A DNA stretch of 64,000 nucleotides, taken from Mycolicibacterium stellerae (GTDB taxonomy: Bacteria > Actinomycetota > Actinomycetes > Mycobacteriales > Mycobacteriaceae). The stretch is from positions 1-64,000 of the forward strand of contig NZ_RARC01000035.1 of NCBI RefSeq assembly GCF_003719305.1, in the 5' to 3' direction. Of this stretch, positions 35,555-43,669 are shown piece by piece. A program made the position numbers and the translations under genes. The notes under the pieces are model-generated. The model made no database searches. It had not been told where the DNA came from and was given only the letters and a program-made list of their open reading frames with translations. Within the stretch, counting starts at the first letter, position 1; every line of letters starts with the position of its first letter.

Positions 35555-36416
35555 GGGCGTCTTCTCCGGCCATCAGCTTGTGCAGGATCTCGTCGTAGAG
35601 TTCGCGGTACTCCCTGCGTTTCATCACCTGAGCCAGGTCGCCCCGCGGACGCTCGATGTCGACCTTGTAGTCCTCCACGATGCGGCCGGGTCGAGCGCTG
35701 AACATCAGGATCCGGTCGGAGAGCAGCACCGCTTCACCGGGATCATGGGTGACGAACAGCACTGTCTTGGGGTCCATCTCCCAGACCCGCATCAATTCCT
35801 GCTGCATCACGATCTTGGTCAGCGCATCCAACGCACCGAAAGGCTCGTCCATCAAGATGATCTCCGGCGTTTGTGCCAGCAGCCGCGCGAACTGGACCCG
35901 CTTGCGCATCCCCCCGGATAGCTCACTGGGACGTCGATCCTCGAAACCCTTTAGCCCGACCAACTCCAGTAGTCGCCGCGCCTCCGATTTGTCGACCTTG
36001 CGCCTGACCTGCATTGGCAACGACACGTTGTTCATCGCCGTGGCCCACGGCAGCAGAGTGTCCTCTTGAAACATGTATCCGGCACGGCCGTTGATGGAGG
36101 TCAGTTCTTGTCCGCCGATGCGGATTGACCCCGAATCGATGGACACCAAGCCGGCGACGGCGTTGAGGAAGGTCGACTTGCCGCAGCCACTGGGACCCAA
36201 CAACGAGACGAACTGGCCTGGCTCGATAGTCACCGACACGTCGGCGAGCACCCTCAAGTCGTGGTCGCCCTTCGTGGGAAACGCGACGTTGACGTCATGG
36301 GCGTCAACGCCCACGGTGCCGGTCGGAACGGGCCCCCCGACTGCCGTCGGCCGCGACGCCGCCGAGCGGGATTCCCGAGCCGCCGGCTCCAGGGTGGATG
36401 TACTGGAACGGATCAC
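35547..36416 (-). CDS. ABC transporter ATPase (SsuB/TauB type)
   Basis: A 289-aa ATPase: GPSGCGKST Walker A, FQEDTLLPW Q-loop, LSGGMRKRVQFARLLA signature, IILMDEPFGALD Walker B and VTHDPGEA switch His. The N-terminal ~40 residues are a variable Ala/Pro/Arg-rich extension. It is the first gene of the operon and is transcribed away from the isochorismatase-fold gene. Confidence 0.93.
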   Translation of the reverse strand: MIRSSTSTLEPAARESRSAASRPTAVGGPVPTGTVGVDAHDVNVAFPTKGDHDLRVLADVSVTIEPGQFVSLLGPSGCGKSTFLNAVAGLVSIDSGSIRIGGQELTSINGRAGYMFQEDTLLPWATAMNNVSLPMQVRRKVDKSEARRLLELVGLKGFEDRRPSELSGGMRKRVQFARLLAQTPEIILMDEPFGALDALTKIVMQQELMRVWEMDPKTVLFVTHDPGEAVLLSDRILMFSARPGRIVEDYKVDIERPRGDLAQVMKRREYRELYDEILHKLMAGEDAHA

Positions 36417-36430
36417 CGGTCTCCTCGCTT

Positions 36431-36493
36431 CTGATCCATCAGGTGAATTGTGCGCATGATTCCCCTAATCGAAGCACGTGGCGTACGTCACGT
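36431..36493. promoter_or_regulatory. Two palindromes in the ABC/isochorismatase divergent promoter
   Basis: CTGATCCATCAG (36431-36442) has 5-bp arms around CC. ACGTGGCGTACGTCACGT (36476-36493) is an 18-bp palindrome with one mismatched pair. Both lie in the 222-base gap between divergent genes, where two regulators or one dimeric regulator could act. Confidence 0.45.
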
Positions 36494-36638
36494 CAACCGT
36501 CGGACGTGAGCTACTCCCAACGGCGCACGGCGAGCCCCTCCGTCGGACACCGTCGACGAGGCGGCGCCGGGAAGTGGTGCGCCTAGGGTGGTCATCGCGT
36601 GCGTCATCTTCGAGGCGGCGTAGGGATGGAGAAGAACG

Positions 36639-37199
36639 GTGACCGATCGGCCACAAGAGCGAAATGCACTGCTGCTGATGGACTTTCAGACATCGGTGAT
36701 ACCAGCGTTCGGCGGTGATAACCGTTTGCTGCGCCGGATCGCCGAGTTGAGCGAGGCCACCCGCCACCGCGACGTGGACGTCGTGCACGTGCGCATCAGT
36801 CTCCCGCGCGGGCTAGCGGAGGTCGGACCGGCCAACCGAGTATTCACCGAAGTCGCCACATCCCTCGCCAGTGAGGCCGATACGGGCGTGCATCCGGCGA
36901 TCGCACCCGCGGCCGACGACTTCGTGGTGACCAAGAAGCGTGTCAGCGCCTTCTCCGGCAGTGATCTGGACCTACTGCTGCGCGCCCGGCGCATCGGCAC
37001 CGTCGTGCTCGCGGGTGTGTCCACCTCTGGAGTCGTCTTGTCGACGGTTCGGCAGGCCGCCGACCTCGACTATCGAATCGTGGTGCTCGCCGACGGATGC
37101 GCCGACAGCGACGACGATGTCCACTCGGTCCTGCTGCGCAAGGTGTTTCCTCCCCAAGCGGACGTCATGTCCATCGGCGACTGGTCGACTAGTCTCTAA
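36639..37199 (+). CDS. Isochorismatase-fold hydrolase lacking the nucleophilic Cys
   Basis: A 186-aa protein from GTG 36639. NALLLMDFQTSVI holds the family Asp, FVVTKKRVSAFSGSDLD the Lys, and GVSTSGVVLSTVRQA the cis-peptide loop, in which the Cys of amidohydrolase members is Gly. True isochorismatases such as PhzD also lack this Cys, so a vinyl-ether hydrolase role is possible, as is loss of activity. It lies alone between the ABC operon and a remnant-rich gap. Confidence 0.82.
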   Translation: MTDRPQERNALLLMDFQTSVIPAFGGDNRLLRRIAELSEATRHRDVDVVHVRISLPRGLAEVGPANRVFTEVATSLASEADTGVHPAIAPAADDFVVTKKRVSAFSGSDLDLLLRARRIGTVVLAGVSTSGVVLSTVRQAADLDYRIVVLADGCADSDDDVHSVLLRKVFPPQADVMSIGDWSTSL

Positions 37200-37222
37200 A
37201 CCCCCACGGACCAGCGGGCGCG

Positions 37223-37372
37223 TCACCCGGCGATCGCCGCGAGCGCGAACTGGCGCAACGGTTTCCAGGGCACCGCACGTCCGCCGCGCAGCAGCTGACC
37301 GTAGTGCTCGGGGACGACCGGATTGATGATCAAATCCAACACGGCGACAGCGGCGCTGGCCCCTGTGGTGCG
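37223..37372 (-). pseudogene. C-terminal remnant of an unidentified protein
   Basis: An open stretch of 49 codons with no start, bounded upstream by an in-frame TGA, reads as natural protein (AVAVLDLIINPVVPEHYG, RAVPWKPLRQFALAAIAG) and ends at TGA 37223. The other frames here are not protein-like. It looks like the tail of a helical enzyme whose rest is gone; I cannot name the family. Confidence 0.4.
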
Positions 37373-37936
37373 TCACCGATGTCCCACCAGACCGACGACC
37401 GCCCACGACCATGGTGTCGAAGGCGGTGCGAGACGCTCGAATCGACGATAATGTCGAATACCCAACGCATTATGGCGGCAGGCTTGGCGAGAGCGCTGGC
37501 CGGGCTGGCCGCAGTGCACCGCGCGGATGCGCGGCCCGGCGAGCGACGTCTATTCGCCAACGCCGGCGTGGACTGAACAGGGTGCCGGGGGCGGGACCAC
37601 ATCCGTCCGCGGCCCCTCAAGATGGTGCGTCACCCCACCATTCATCGGGTTCGCCGTGACGACCGCGCGGTGTCGACCGATATCGATCGTAGGTCAGTCT
37701 GATTTGGCCACTAGATCTTTCGGTGCGCCTCCGGGCCTCATGGCTGGCGCGGTACCCGGACATCGACTCCGCCGATGCGCCCAAGTGAGGTACGAATCTC
37801 GAAGGATCACATCGTCGGCCCGCCGTCCGGTCGCCATCCCTCTTTGGCCCATCGCCCGTCGATGATCGAGCCGAGCCGCGGGGAACCACCGAGGGCGGGA
37901 TCCCGGCAAGTCACGTGACTCCAACCACACCAGTAC
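37373..37936. other. Gene-poor gap
   Basis: About 560 bases without a convincing gene. The only open frame with a plausible start is ATG 37451 (42 codons, Ala/Arg-rich), which has no ribosome site and no recognisable sequence. Together with the remnant to its left, this suggests a site of deletion. Confidence 0.35.
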
Positions 37937-37966
37937 TTGACAGTGATGCCACCCACACCAAATACT
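37937..37966 (+). promoter_or_regulatory. Likely sigma-A promoter for the lipase-fold gene
   Basis: TTGACA (37937-37942) and AATACT (37961-37966), 18 bases apart, are the best -35/-10 pair upstream of 38202 and imply a 5' leader of about 230 bases. Confidence 0.5.
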
Positions 37967-38021
37967 CAACGCGCATGTCGGATATACGTCACTTGCGTCG
38001 ACAATCTGAAAGGGAGTGTCC

Positions 38022-38066
38022 ATGGCGGTGTGTACGCAGTCCCGGCCAGGTCACCCGCGGACGTGA
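38022..38066 (+). CDS. Possible 14-codon leader peptide
   Basis: ATG 38022 lies eight bases after AAAGGGAG, the best ribosome site in this leader, and encodes MAVCTQSRPGHPRT before a stop. Short peptides in long leaders can attenuate or couple translation. It has only one Cys, so it does not fit the poly-Cys attenuators of mycobacteria. Evidence is the ribosome site and position only. Confidence 0.3.
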   Translation: MAVCTQSRPGHPRT

Positions 38067-38201
38067 CCAGCCGGCCCCGTCTCCGGGCAGTCGTCGAGAC
38101 CGCTGCGCGGTCGCGGCGGTCGGTTCACAGCGGAGCGCGTTATCGGGCGCCATCCCCGCGTCACCACCCATCAGCGCACCCACCAAGAAACGGAGAACAT
38201 C

Positions 38202-39578
38202 GTGAGGCACCTGTCATTTGGGACCCGCACCTTACAGCGGCTTCCCGTCGAGCCGGCGGCCGTCGTGCGTCGACGCCCCGTCTGGGTGATCGCCCTCCGG
38301 ATGGTTCTCGCCGTCGTTCTCGGGGTCGCGTCGGCGGTCGTCAACGCGCCTGGCGCGCAGGCGGATGAGAGTCAATATCTGGAGTTCTACACTCCGCCCG
38401 ACCCGCTGCCGGTGGGTCAGCCCGGTGACCTCATACGAAGCGAACCTTCACGTTTGGTGCTGGAGCCCTCGGGCCAACTGGGCGCCTTCGTCGGGACCGG
38501 AACCCGGATCATGTACCGCAGCACCGATGCACAGGGCAAGCCGGTAGCGGTCACCGGCACCTACATCGAGCCCGACGTACCGTGGCCCGGCAACGGGCCG
38601 CGACCGCTGCTGGCCTATGCGACAGCCCCCTACGGGATGGGGGAGCAGTGCGCCCCGTCGCGTCTGTTCAACCAGGGCATCCACGCGTCCCTGCAAACCG
38701 GATTCGACCTGATGTTCAACGTCGAGGAAGGCTTCATCGCGACCCTGCTGGCCCGCGGGTTCGCCATCGTGGTCACCGACGGCGTCGGCTCAGGCGTGCA
38801 CGGACCCCAATCGCCGCAGTTCCTGAACCGGATGGCAGGCGGGCACGCCCTCATCGACGCAGCCCGCGCGGCGATGAAGCTACCCGCCACGTCACTAGAC
38901 CCGCACGGCCCGGTCGCGTTCTGGGGTTGGCTCGCCGGTGGACACGCTGCGCTGTCGGCAGCCGAACTGACCAGCAGCTACGGACCCGAACTCCAGGTCG
39001 TCGGAACCTACGCCGCGGCCACGCCGACCAATCTCGCCGACATGCTGCCCGGAATCGACGGCAACTTCCTGGCCGGGGCGACCGGGTTTGTGCTGCGCGG
39101 GATCATGGCGTCTTACCCTGGAACCGAACAACCCATCCGTGACGTGCTCACGCCACGCGGGTTGGAGATGCTCGACAACACCGGTCGCCAATGCCTGATG
39201 CAGACCGGAATCGACTACATGTTCCGGCATCTGCAATTCTGGTTCAACGGCGACGTCTTCGAGATGGCGAAGAACGATCCGTTCAAGACCATCCTGGGCG
39301 CCCAGCGGCTCGGCAACGAAAGACCCACCGGGCCGGTCTACTTCACACACAACAGGTGGGACCCGTTCGGTCCCTACCAATCAGCGCTGGACACGGCCCG
39401 CGACTACTGCGCGATGGGTGCCGACGTCACGTTCTGGACGAACGAGCAACCGCCGCTGTTCAACAAGCTGGACGTCAACGCGATGCTGCCGGTGTTCGTC
39501 GACGGCGAGCGAAGCATGGCGTGGGTGACCGACCGGTTCAACGGCGTGCCCACCGCCTCCAACTGCGGCGAACTGTGA
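38202..39578 (+). CDS. Secreted lipase-family (LIP) protein lacking catalytic Ser, probable pseudoenzyme
   Basis: A 458-aa protein from GTG 38202. A hydrophobic segment (VIALRMVLAVVLGVASAVV) ending at an AQA-like site near residue 50 is a signal peptide or anchor. The body follows the actinobacterial secretory lipase family (LLAYATAPYGMGEQCAPS, ATLLARGFAIVVTDGVG, FWTNEQPP..., WVTDRFNGVPTASNCG). At the nucleophile elbow, where the family has GxSxGG, it reads FWGWLAGGHAAL, so Ser is replaced by Leu. The late His expected near VNAMLPVFVDGE is also not evident. It may bind lipid without hydrolysing it. Confidence 0.82.
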   Translation: MRHLSFGTRTLQRLPVEPAAVVRRRPVWVIALRMVLAVVLGVASAVVNAPGAQADESQYLEFYTPPDPLPVGQPGDLIRSEPSRLVLEPSGQLGAFVGTGTRIMYRSTDAQGKPVAVTGTYIEPDVPWPGNGPRPLLAYATAPYGMGEQCAPSRLFNQGIHASLQTGFDLMFNVEEGFIATLLARGFAIVVTDGVGSGVHGPQSPQFLNRMAGGHALIDAARAAMKLPATSLDPHGPVAFWGWLAGGHAALSAAELTSSYGPELQVVGTYAAATPTNLADMLPGIDGNFLAGATGFVLRGIMASYPGTEQPIRDVLTPRGLEMLDNTGRQCLMQTGIDYMFRHLQFWFNGDVFEMAKNDPFKTILGAQRLGNERPTGPVYFTHNRWDPFGPYQSALDTARDYCAMGADVTFWTNEQPPLFNKLDVNAMLPVFVDGERSMAWVTDRFNGVPTASNCGEL

Positions 39579-39667
39579 CGGCAGTGGGTCGACCTGGATT
39601 CGTGGGGCGTCGGCGTGGGGGCACCAGCATGACCTTCGACCAGGCCTGTCGCGGCTATTCTGCGGGT

Positions 39668-40468
39668 ATGCCCTCTGCGCGCAGCTCCCGACAGGCCGAC
39701 GGCCGGGCACGGAGCCAACCCCGCAAGCAACGCGACGCGGCGCCCGAAGCGGAACGGGCCCCGCATGCGGCAACGGCCAAACCCAGCACCACTCGGCGTG
39801 AACTGGTCGAGCAGCGGATCATGGAAGAGGCAACCGAATTGTTCGCCGAGCGCGGGTTCGCCGCGACCAGTCTCGGAGACATCGCCGAGGCCGCCGGATT
39901 GACCCGCCCCGCGATCTACCACTATGTCGCCAACAAGGACGAACTCCTGGCGCGACTGGTTCACGAGAAGACCGAGGAACCCGCGATCTTGCTGCGCCTC
40001 ATCAACGAGCGCACCGACCTGGGTCCCACCGAGAAGTTGAGGACCATGGCCACCGAGATCGCGCGTGGCCAAGTGCATTCCCCGGCGCGCTTCCGATTAC
40101 TGGTGCGCTCCGAAGCCGAGCTGCCCGAACAGCTTTCCGAGGTCTACCAACAGAGCAGGCGCAACGTCCTGCAGGAATTCGTTCGTGTCATCGACGGCGG
40201 CATTGCCTCCGGTGTGTTTCGACCGGTGGACCCTCGCATCGCAGCCCTCGGCGTGATCGGGATGCTGAACTGGATCGCGTGGTGGCACCACCCGAGTGCG
40301 CCCGACGGAGACCGGGTGATCGAGCAACTCGCCGACATGGCGGTCCAAAGTGTCCTGCACGAGAAGGACGGTACGCACTACGACAGCGGTCCCTCGCGGG
40401 CCATCGCCGCCTTGCGGCACAACCTCGACTATCTCGAACGCCAATTTGGCGGAGGATCGAAGGGGTAG
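39668..40468 (+). CDS. TetR-family transcriptional regulator
   Basis: About 266 aa. After a 40-residue basic, low-complexity tail comes the HTH: RRELVEQRIMEEATELFAER, SLGDIAEAAGLTRPAIYHYV, NKDELLARLVHEK. The C-terminal helical ligand domain resembles the TetR_C tail of KstR2-like proteins. The start is uncertain: ATG 39668 has a weak ribosome site and ATG 39629 in the same frame is possible. It follows the lipase-fold gene by 89 bases. Confidence 0.88.
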   Translation: MPSARSSRQADGRARSQPRKQRDAAPEAERAPHAATAKPSTTRRELVEQRIMEEATELFAERGFAATSLGDIAEAAGLTRPAIYHYVANKDELLARLVHEKTEEPAILLRLINERTDLGPTEKLRTMATEIARGQVHSPARFRLLVRSEAELPEQLSEVYQQSRRNVLQEFVRVIDGGIASGVFRPVDPRIAALGVIGMLNWIAWWHHPSAPDGDRVIEQLADMAVQSVLHEKDGTHYDSGPSRAIAALRHNLDYLERQFGGGSKG

Positions 40469-40513
40469 GTCTTTCGGCCCATGTGTGCTGAGGTGGTCGG
40501 TAGGGGCCTAGCG

Positions 40514-41752
40514 TCAGTACCTCTTGGCGAGCCAGTCGCCGATGTCGACTGCGGCGAGTGACGCACCGGTGGGTTCGCCTGGTTTGAGTGACCCGCCGAA
40601 GTGGGTGCCGGCCACCTGGGTGTGCGTTACGTCGGTGGCGCCGAGTGCGCCGACCATCGCGCGGGCGTCGTGCGGGAAGCAGGCCTGGTCGCCGGTGAGT
40701 TCGACGAACAGCGTCGGGGCACGCACGCCAGGCGCGCATCGCAGGAAGTCGGCGTTGGCGGTGTTGGCCGACCACGTGGACAGCCACGCGTCCGGGGTGG
40801 CGAACCGACCGAAGCCGACGAGGCCGTAGTTCGTCAGATCTGGGCGTCGCCCGAACAGCGACCCGTAGGGCCGGTCGTTGGGGTCGAGCGACAGGTCGGT
40901 GAATCGGAGGTCCGCGTCGGTGCGGTAGACGGTCAGCACGCGCGGCGCCAGGGCGGCACGGCGGTCGGCGGGGTCGGCCGAGGACTTGAACCGCCGACGC
41001 GCCGCAGCGGCGTCTGCGGCCCGGGTGCGCGCCTCGGCGTCAATGCGGGCGATGCGGGCCCGCTGCGCCGCCCGGTAGCGGTCCACGAACTCAGCCGGGT
41101 ACGTCGAGGGAGCTGGGGCCGGGTGGTAACCGTTGGCCTCAGAGAAGGGGTCCAGCGTCGGATCGACGCTGAGTGGGTCAGTTTCGTCGCTGACCGACGG
41201 GTCGATGAGGCGCTGCAGGAGCTGTCCCTGCCCGGGGTGTGGCGCCATAAAAACGGCACCATCTGGTGCGGGCATGTCGGCGGCCGTCAGGTCGACGGGG
41301 CGTCCCGACGGCGACGCGGTCAGCCGTTGCTCTGGTGACAGGCCCGCCTGCTGGTGGTAGAACGCGAACAGCGTGCCGCCACCTGAGTGGCCCAGTGTGA
41401 TGCGGTGGCCAAACCCCTTGTCGCGCAGGAATACCTGGCCCACGGCGACGTCGAGCAATGCCTGCTCATGAATGAGGTTGAGGTCGTTGTTGGTCGACCG
41501 GGTGCCTTGCGTCCACACGGCGTAGCCGCGGGCCACCAATTCGGGGACGAGCACGTGGTGGGTGAGGTCTTGACGTGGATGCATCAGAGTCACGACGGTG
41601 TCGCAGCCCGGCAGCATCCGCAGCACCCCGGTCACCGTGGCTCCGTCGGAGGTCGTCAGTTCGTGGGCTGAGGTGATGGTGTCGGTCGGCAACTCGGCGG
41701 CGGTCAGGTAGCGGCCCGCGCCGAGCCGTGTGGTGGGGCTGGGCGAGTTCAC
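40514..41752 (-). CDS. Alpha/beta-hydrolase
   Basis: A 412-aa protein from GTG 41752, which overlaps the stop of the upstream small gene (GTGA). TLGHSGGGTLFAFYHQ is the nucleophile elbow, FVELTGDQACFPHDAR the acid region and VAGTHFGGSLKPGEP carries the His. The insertion between them (about 190-300) is long, Arg/Ala-rich and helical, a lid larger than usual. No signal peptide. It is the last gene of a leftward operon with VOC and small proteins, so it probably hydrolyses an ester or C-C bond in an aromatic or lactone intermediate. Confidence 0.85.
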   Translation of the reverse strand: MNSPSPTTRLGAGRYLTAAELPTDTITSAHELTTSDGATVTGVLRMLPGCDTVVTLMHPRQDLTHHVLVPELVARGYAVWTQGTRSTNNDLNLIHEQALLDVAVGQVFLRDKGFGHRITLGHSGGGTLFAFYHQQAGLSPEQRLTASPSGRPVDLTAADMPAPDGAVFMAPHPGQGQLLQRLIDPSVSDETDPLSVDPTLDPFSEANGYHPAPAPSTYPAEFVDRYRAAQRARIARIDAEARTRAADAAAARRRFKSSADPADRRAALAPRVLTVYRTDADLRFTDLSLDPNDRPYGSLFGRRPDLTNYGLVGFGRFATPDAWLSTWSANTANADFLRCAPGVRAPTLFVELTGDQACFPHDARAMVGALGATDVTHTQVAGTHFGGSLKPGEPTGASLAAVDIGDWLAKRY

Positions 41753-41994
41753 CGTGCCTCCAACCTCATCGCGTCCTTGTCCCACTGCGTGATCACCGCA
41801 TCGATCAACCCGGCGACGCTGCTGTACCAGACGGCATGTCGGCATCCGGTGGCGCGGCGGTCGATGACGATCGGCCCAGGTGCGCTGATCCTGAAGTAGG
41901 GTCCGACGCGATCGATGGTGACGGTGGGACTTTGTCCTGCCTGCACCACGACCGGACGGTTCTCCGGGACGTCGAGCACGAACAGCGCGGTCAC
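41749..41994 (-). CDS. Small protein of unknown function between the VOC and hydrolase genes
   Basis: An 81-aa protein from GTG 41994, with GTGA overlaps at both ends. It is beta-rich at the start (ALFVLDVPENRPVVVQAGQS) and ends in a helix (GLIDAVITQWDKDAMRLEA). The strict coupling argues that it is real and may be a subunit or chaperone of the neighbouring enzyme. Confidence 0.65.
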   Translation of the reverse strand: MTALFVLDVPENRPVVVQAGQSPTVTIDRVGPYFRISAPGPIVIDRRATGCRHAVWYSSVAGLIDAVITQWDKDAMRLEAR

Positions 41995-42641
41995 GAGACG
42001 GGCACCCCCGTGGCGGGGGCGCCGTGCAGGCGTTGCCATTGGTCGGCGCGTTCGACGATGAGTTCGGCCTTGCGGACCAGCAGCGCGTCCATCGAGGGTG
42101 CCGGACCGGACACCACGTCGATCAGGGCGTCGATGGTGAGGTTGGCGTCGAGGTCCTCCTGCGGGGTCACCGGTCGCATCGCGCGCGTGATCTCGATCAT
42201 GTAGCCGTTGGGGTCGTGGGTGTAGATCGATTCGATGGTCTCGTGCTGGATCTGCATCTCCACGGGCCACTCGCTGGCGTCGAGACGGCGCCGGTAATCG
42301 AGCAGGTGGTCTTCGCTGTCGACGTGAATGGCGAGGTGGCGTGAGCGGATGAACCAGACCGGCACGGTTTCGTCGAACCGGGAGTAGGAGTCGCCCTGTG
42401 GGCCACCGGCGAACGGTTCGAGCCCGAAGTAGTAGAAGAACGCGAGCCGGTCGTCATTGCCGATGTCGAAGAAGAAGTGGATGAAGTCGGGGTGTTTGTC
42501 CGGGCCCCAGCCGGCGGCGCAGATCGAGTGCACCACCGGGAACCCCAGTGTGTCGCGGTAGAACCGGACGGTCGCCGCGGGATCGAAGGTGGGGTACGCG
42601 ACGTGATCGACGCCGCGGACGAAGTGGTGTGAATCAGACAT
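41991..42641 (-). CDS. VOC (glyoxalase/dioxygenase-fold) protein
   Basis: A 216-aa protein. VDHVAYPTFDPAATVRFYRDTLGF is the start of a VOC module; metal-ligand candidates are HVAYP, HLAIHVD and YMIEITRA (Glu). A helical C-terminal tail of ~50 residues is extra. VOC enzymes include extradiol dioxygenases, epimerases and isomerases. It is coupled to the genes below and lies 40 bases after the racemase-family gene. Confidence 0.87.
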   Translation of the reverse strand: MSDSHHFVRGVDHVAYPTFDPAATVRFYRDTLGFPVVHSICAAGWGPDKHPDFIHFFFDIGNDDRLAFFYYFGLEPFAGGPQGDSYSRFDETVPVWFIRSRHLAIHVDSEDHLLDYRRRLDASEWPVEMQIQHETIESIYTHDPNGYMIEITRAMRPVTPQEDLDANLTIDALIDVVSGPAPSMDALLVRKAELIVERADQWQRLHGAPATGVPVS

Positions 42642-42681
42642 GCGGTCCTCCTTGGGGTGGGGTGGCTCGACGGGATGGCCG

Positions 42682-43440
42682 TCAGGCAGGGATGGAGGCG
42701 AGATCGGCTCGCAGCAGGCTGCCGGCGCCCTCGATGGTGACCGGCAGGTCCAGGCTGCGCAGCAGGCTGTAGGCGCCTGCGGTGGCGGCCGAGAGCACGG
42801 GCAGGCCGAATTCCCGTTCGGCGGGTTCGATCAGGCCAAGGGATGGCATTTGGACACAGCAGCTCAGCACCAGCGCGTCGACTCCGGTCAGCTCCATCGA
42901 CCGGGCCGCCGCCATCACCTGCTCGCCGGGGATGCAGCCGACGTCGGCGTTATCAGCGACTTCCAGGGCGCGCCAGTCAACGACGTCGAAGCCTTCGGCG
43001 ATCAGGTAGTCCACGACCTGCTGCGCCAGGGGCTTCATATACGGGGTGACCAGCGCGATCCGCTTCGCGGCGAGCACGCCGAGCGCCTCGACAAGGGCTC
43101 CAGCGCTGGATCTGACCCGGGTGTCCGAGCCGCCGGTCGCGAGCTGTTCGGCCACCGCAGCTTCGACGCGCCGGTGCTCACCCGGGCCGCCCACCATCAC
43201 CGCCACCAGGCAGGCGTAAAGCAGCACGGCTGGGTCGGCATCGGCGATCTCCATGATGCAGCGCTCTCGCTGGGCATTCATCGACACCAGCTGCTCGGGG
43301 GAGACCGTGTGCATCCGCATACGCGTGGAATGAAACGAAAAGCGCGACAGCGGGTGCCGCGCCAGCAGGGCAGGCATCTCGGTTTCGACAGTGACGTTGG
43401 AACTCGGTACTACCAGTCCGATTCGATGCGGCGTGGTCAT
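42682..43440 (-). CDS. Asp/Glu racemase-family protein (maleate isomerase/arylmalonate decarboxylase group)
   Basis: A 252-aa protein: GLVVPSSNVTVETEMPALL at the N-terminus, LLYACLVAVM with the first Cys, and LVLSCCVQMPSLGLIEP with the second. The pair of Cys and the PSSNxTxE opening are those of maleate cis-trans isomerases and arylmalonate decarboxylases. Together with the hydrolase and VOC genes it suggests processing of a dicarboxylic ring-cleavage product. It is divergent from the HyuA operon. Confidence 0.87.
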   Translation of the reverse strand: MTTPHRIGLVVPSSNVTVETEMPALLARHPLSRFSFHSTRMRMHTVSPEQLVSMNAQRERCIMEIADADPAVLLYACLVAVMVGGPGEHRRVEAAVAEQLATGGSDTRVRSSAGALVEALGVLAAKRIALVTPYMKPLAQQVVDYLIAEGFDVVDWRALEVADNADVGCIPGEQVMAAARSMELTGVDALVLSCCVQMPSLGLIEPAEREFGLPVLSAATAGAYSLLRSLDLPVTIEGAGSLLRADLASIPA

Positions 43441-43481
43441 GTCGGTATGGGTCCTTCCAGCAACTGCTTGACGTTAATGAT

Positions 43482-43564
43482 GATTATTCGACACTCGTGA
43501 GTGTGCGAGTTCTGCGCCGTTTCGTCAACCACGATCAAACGAGCGTCCGAGAACCGAATAATGG
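43482..43564. promoter_or_regulatory. Divergent promoter region with repeated motif and palindrome
   Basis: GATTATTCGAC (43482-43492) and, inverted, ACCGAATAATG (43553-43563) match the arm of the GntR-promoter palindrome at 32704-32719 at 10 and 9 of 11 positions. ACACTCGTGAGTGT (43491-43504) is a separate perfect inverted repeat with 6-bp arms. Both racemase and HyuA operons start from this gap. Confidence 0.45.
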
Positions 43565-43669
43565 TTGGCGGTGTGACTGTTGACACAAGCACCATGCGCG
43601 TCCAATACTCGACACTGGCGTTGGCTCCGTTGGGGCAGTCGGGCCGCTCAAGTGGAGGGACATCGACAG

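Noticed and set aside
37451..37576. 42-codon frame after a TAATGT-like -10
   Set aside because: Ala/Arg-rich shadow composition, no ribosome site, no recognisable sequence.
38022..38066. Cysteine-sensing attenuator before the lipase-fold gene
   Set aside because: The leader peptide has a single Cys, not the poly-Cys run of mycobacterial attenuators; kept only as a possible leader peptide.
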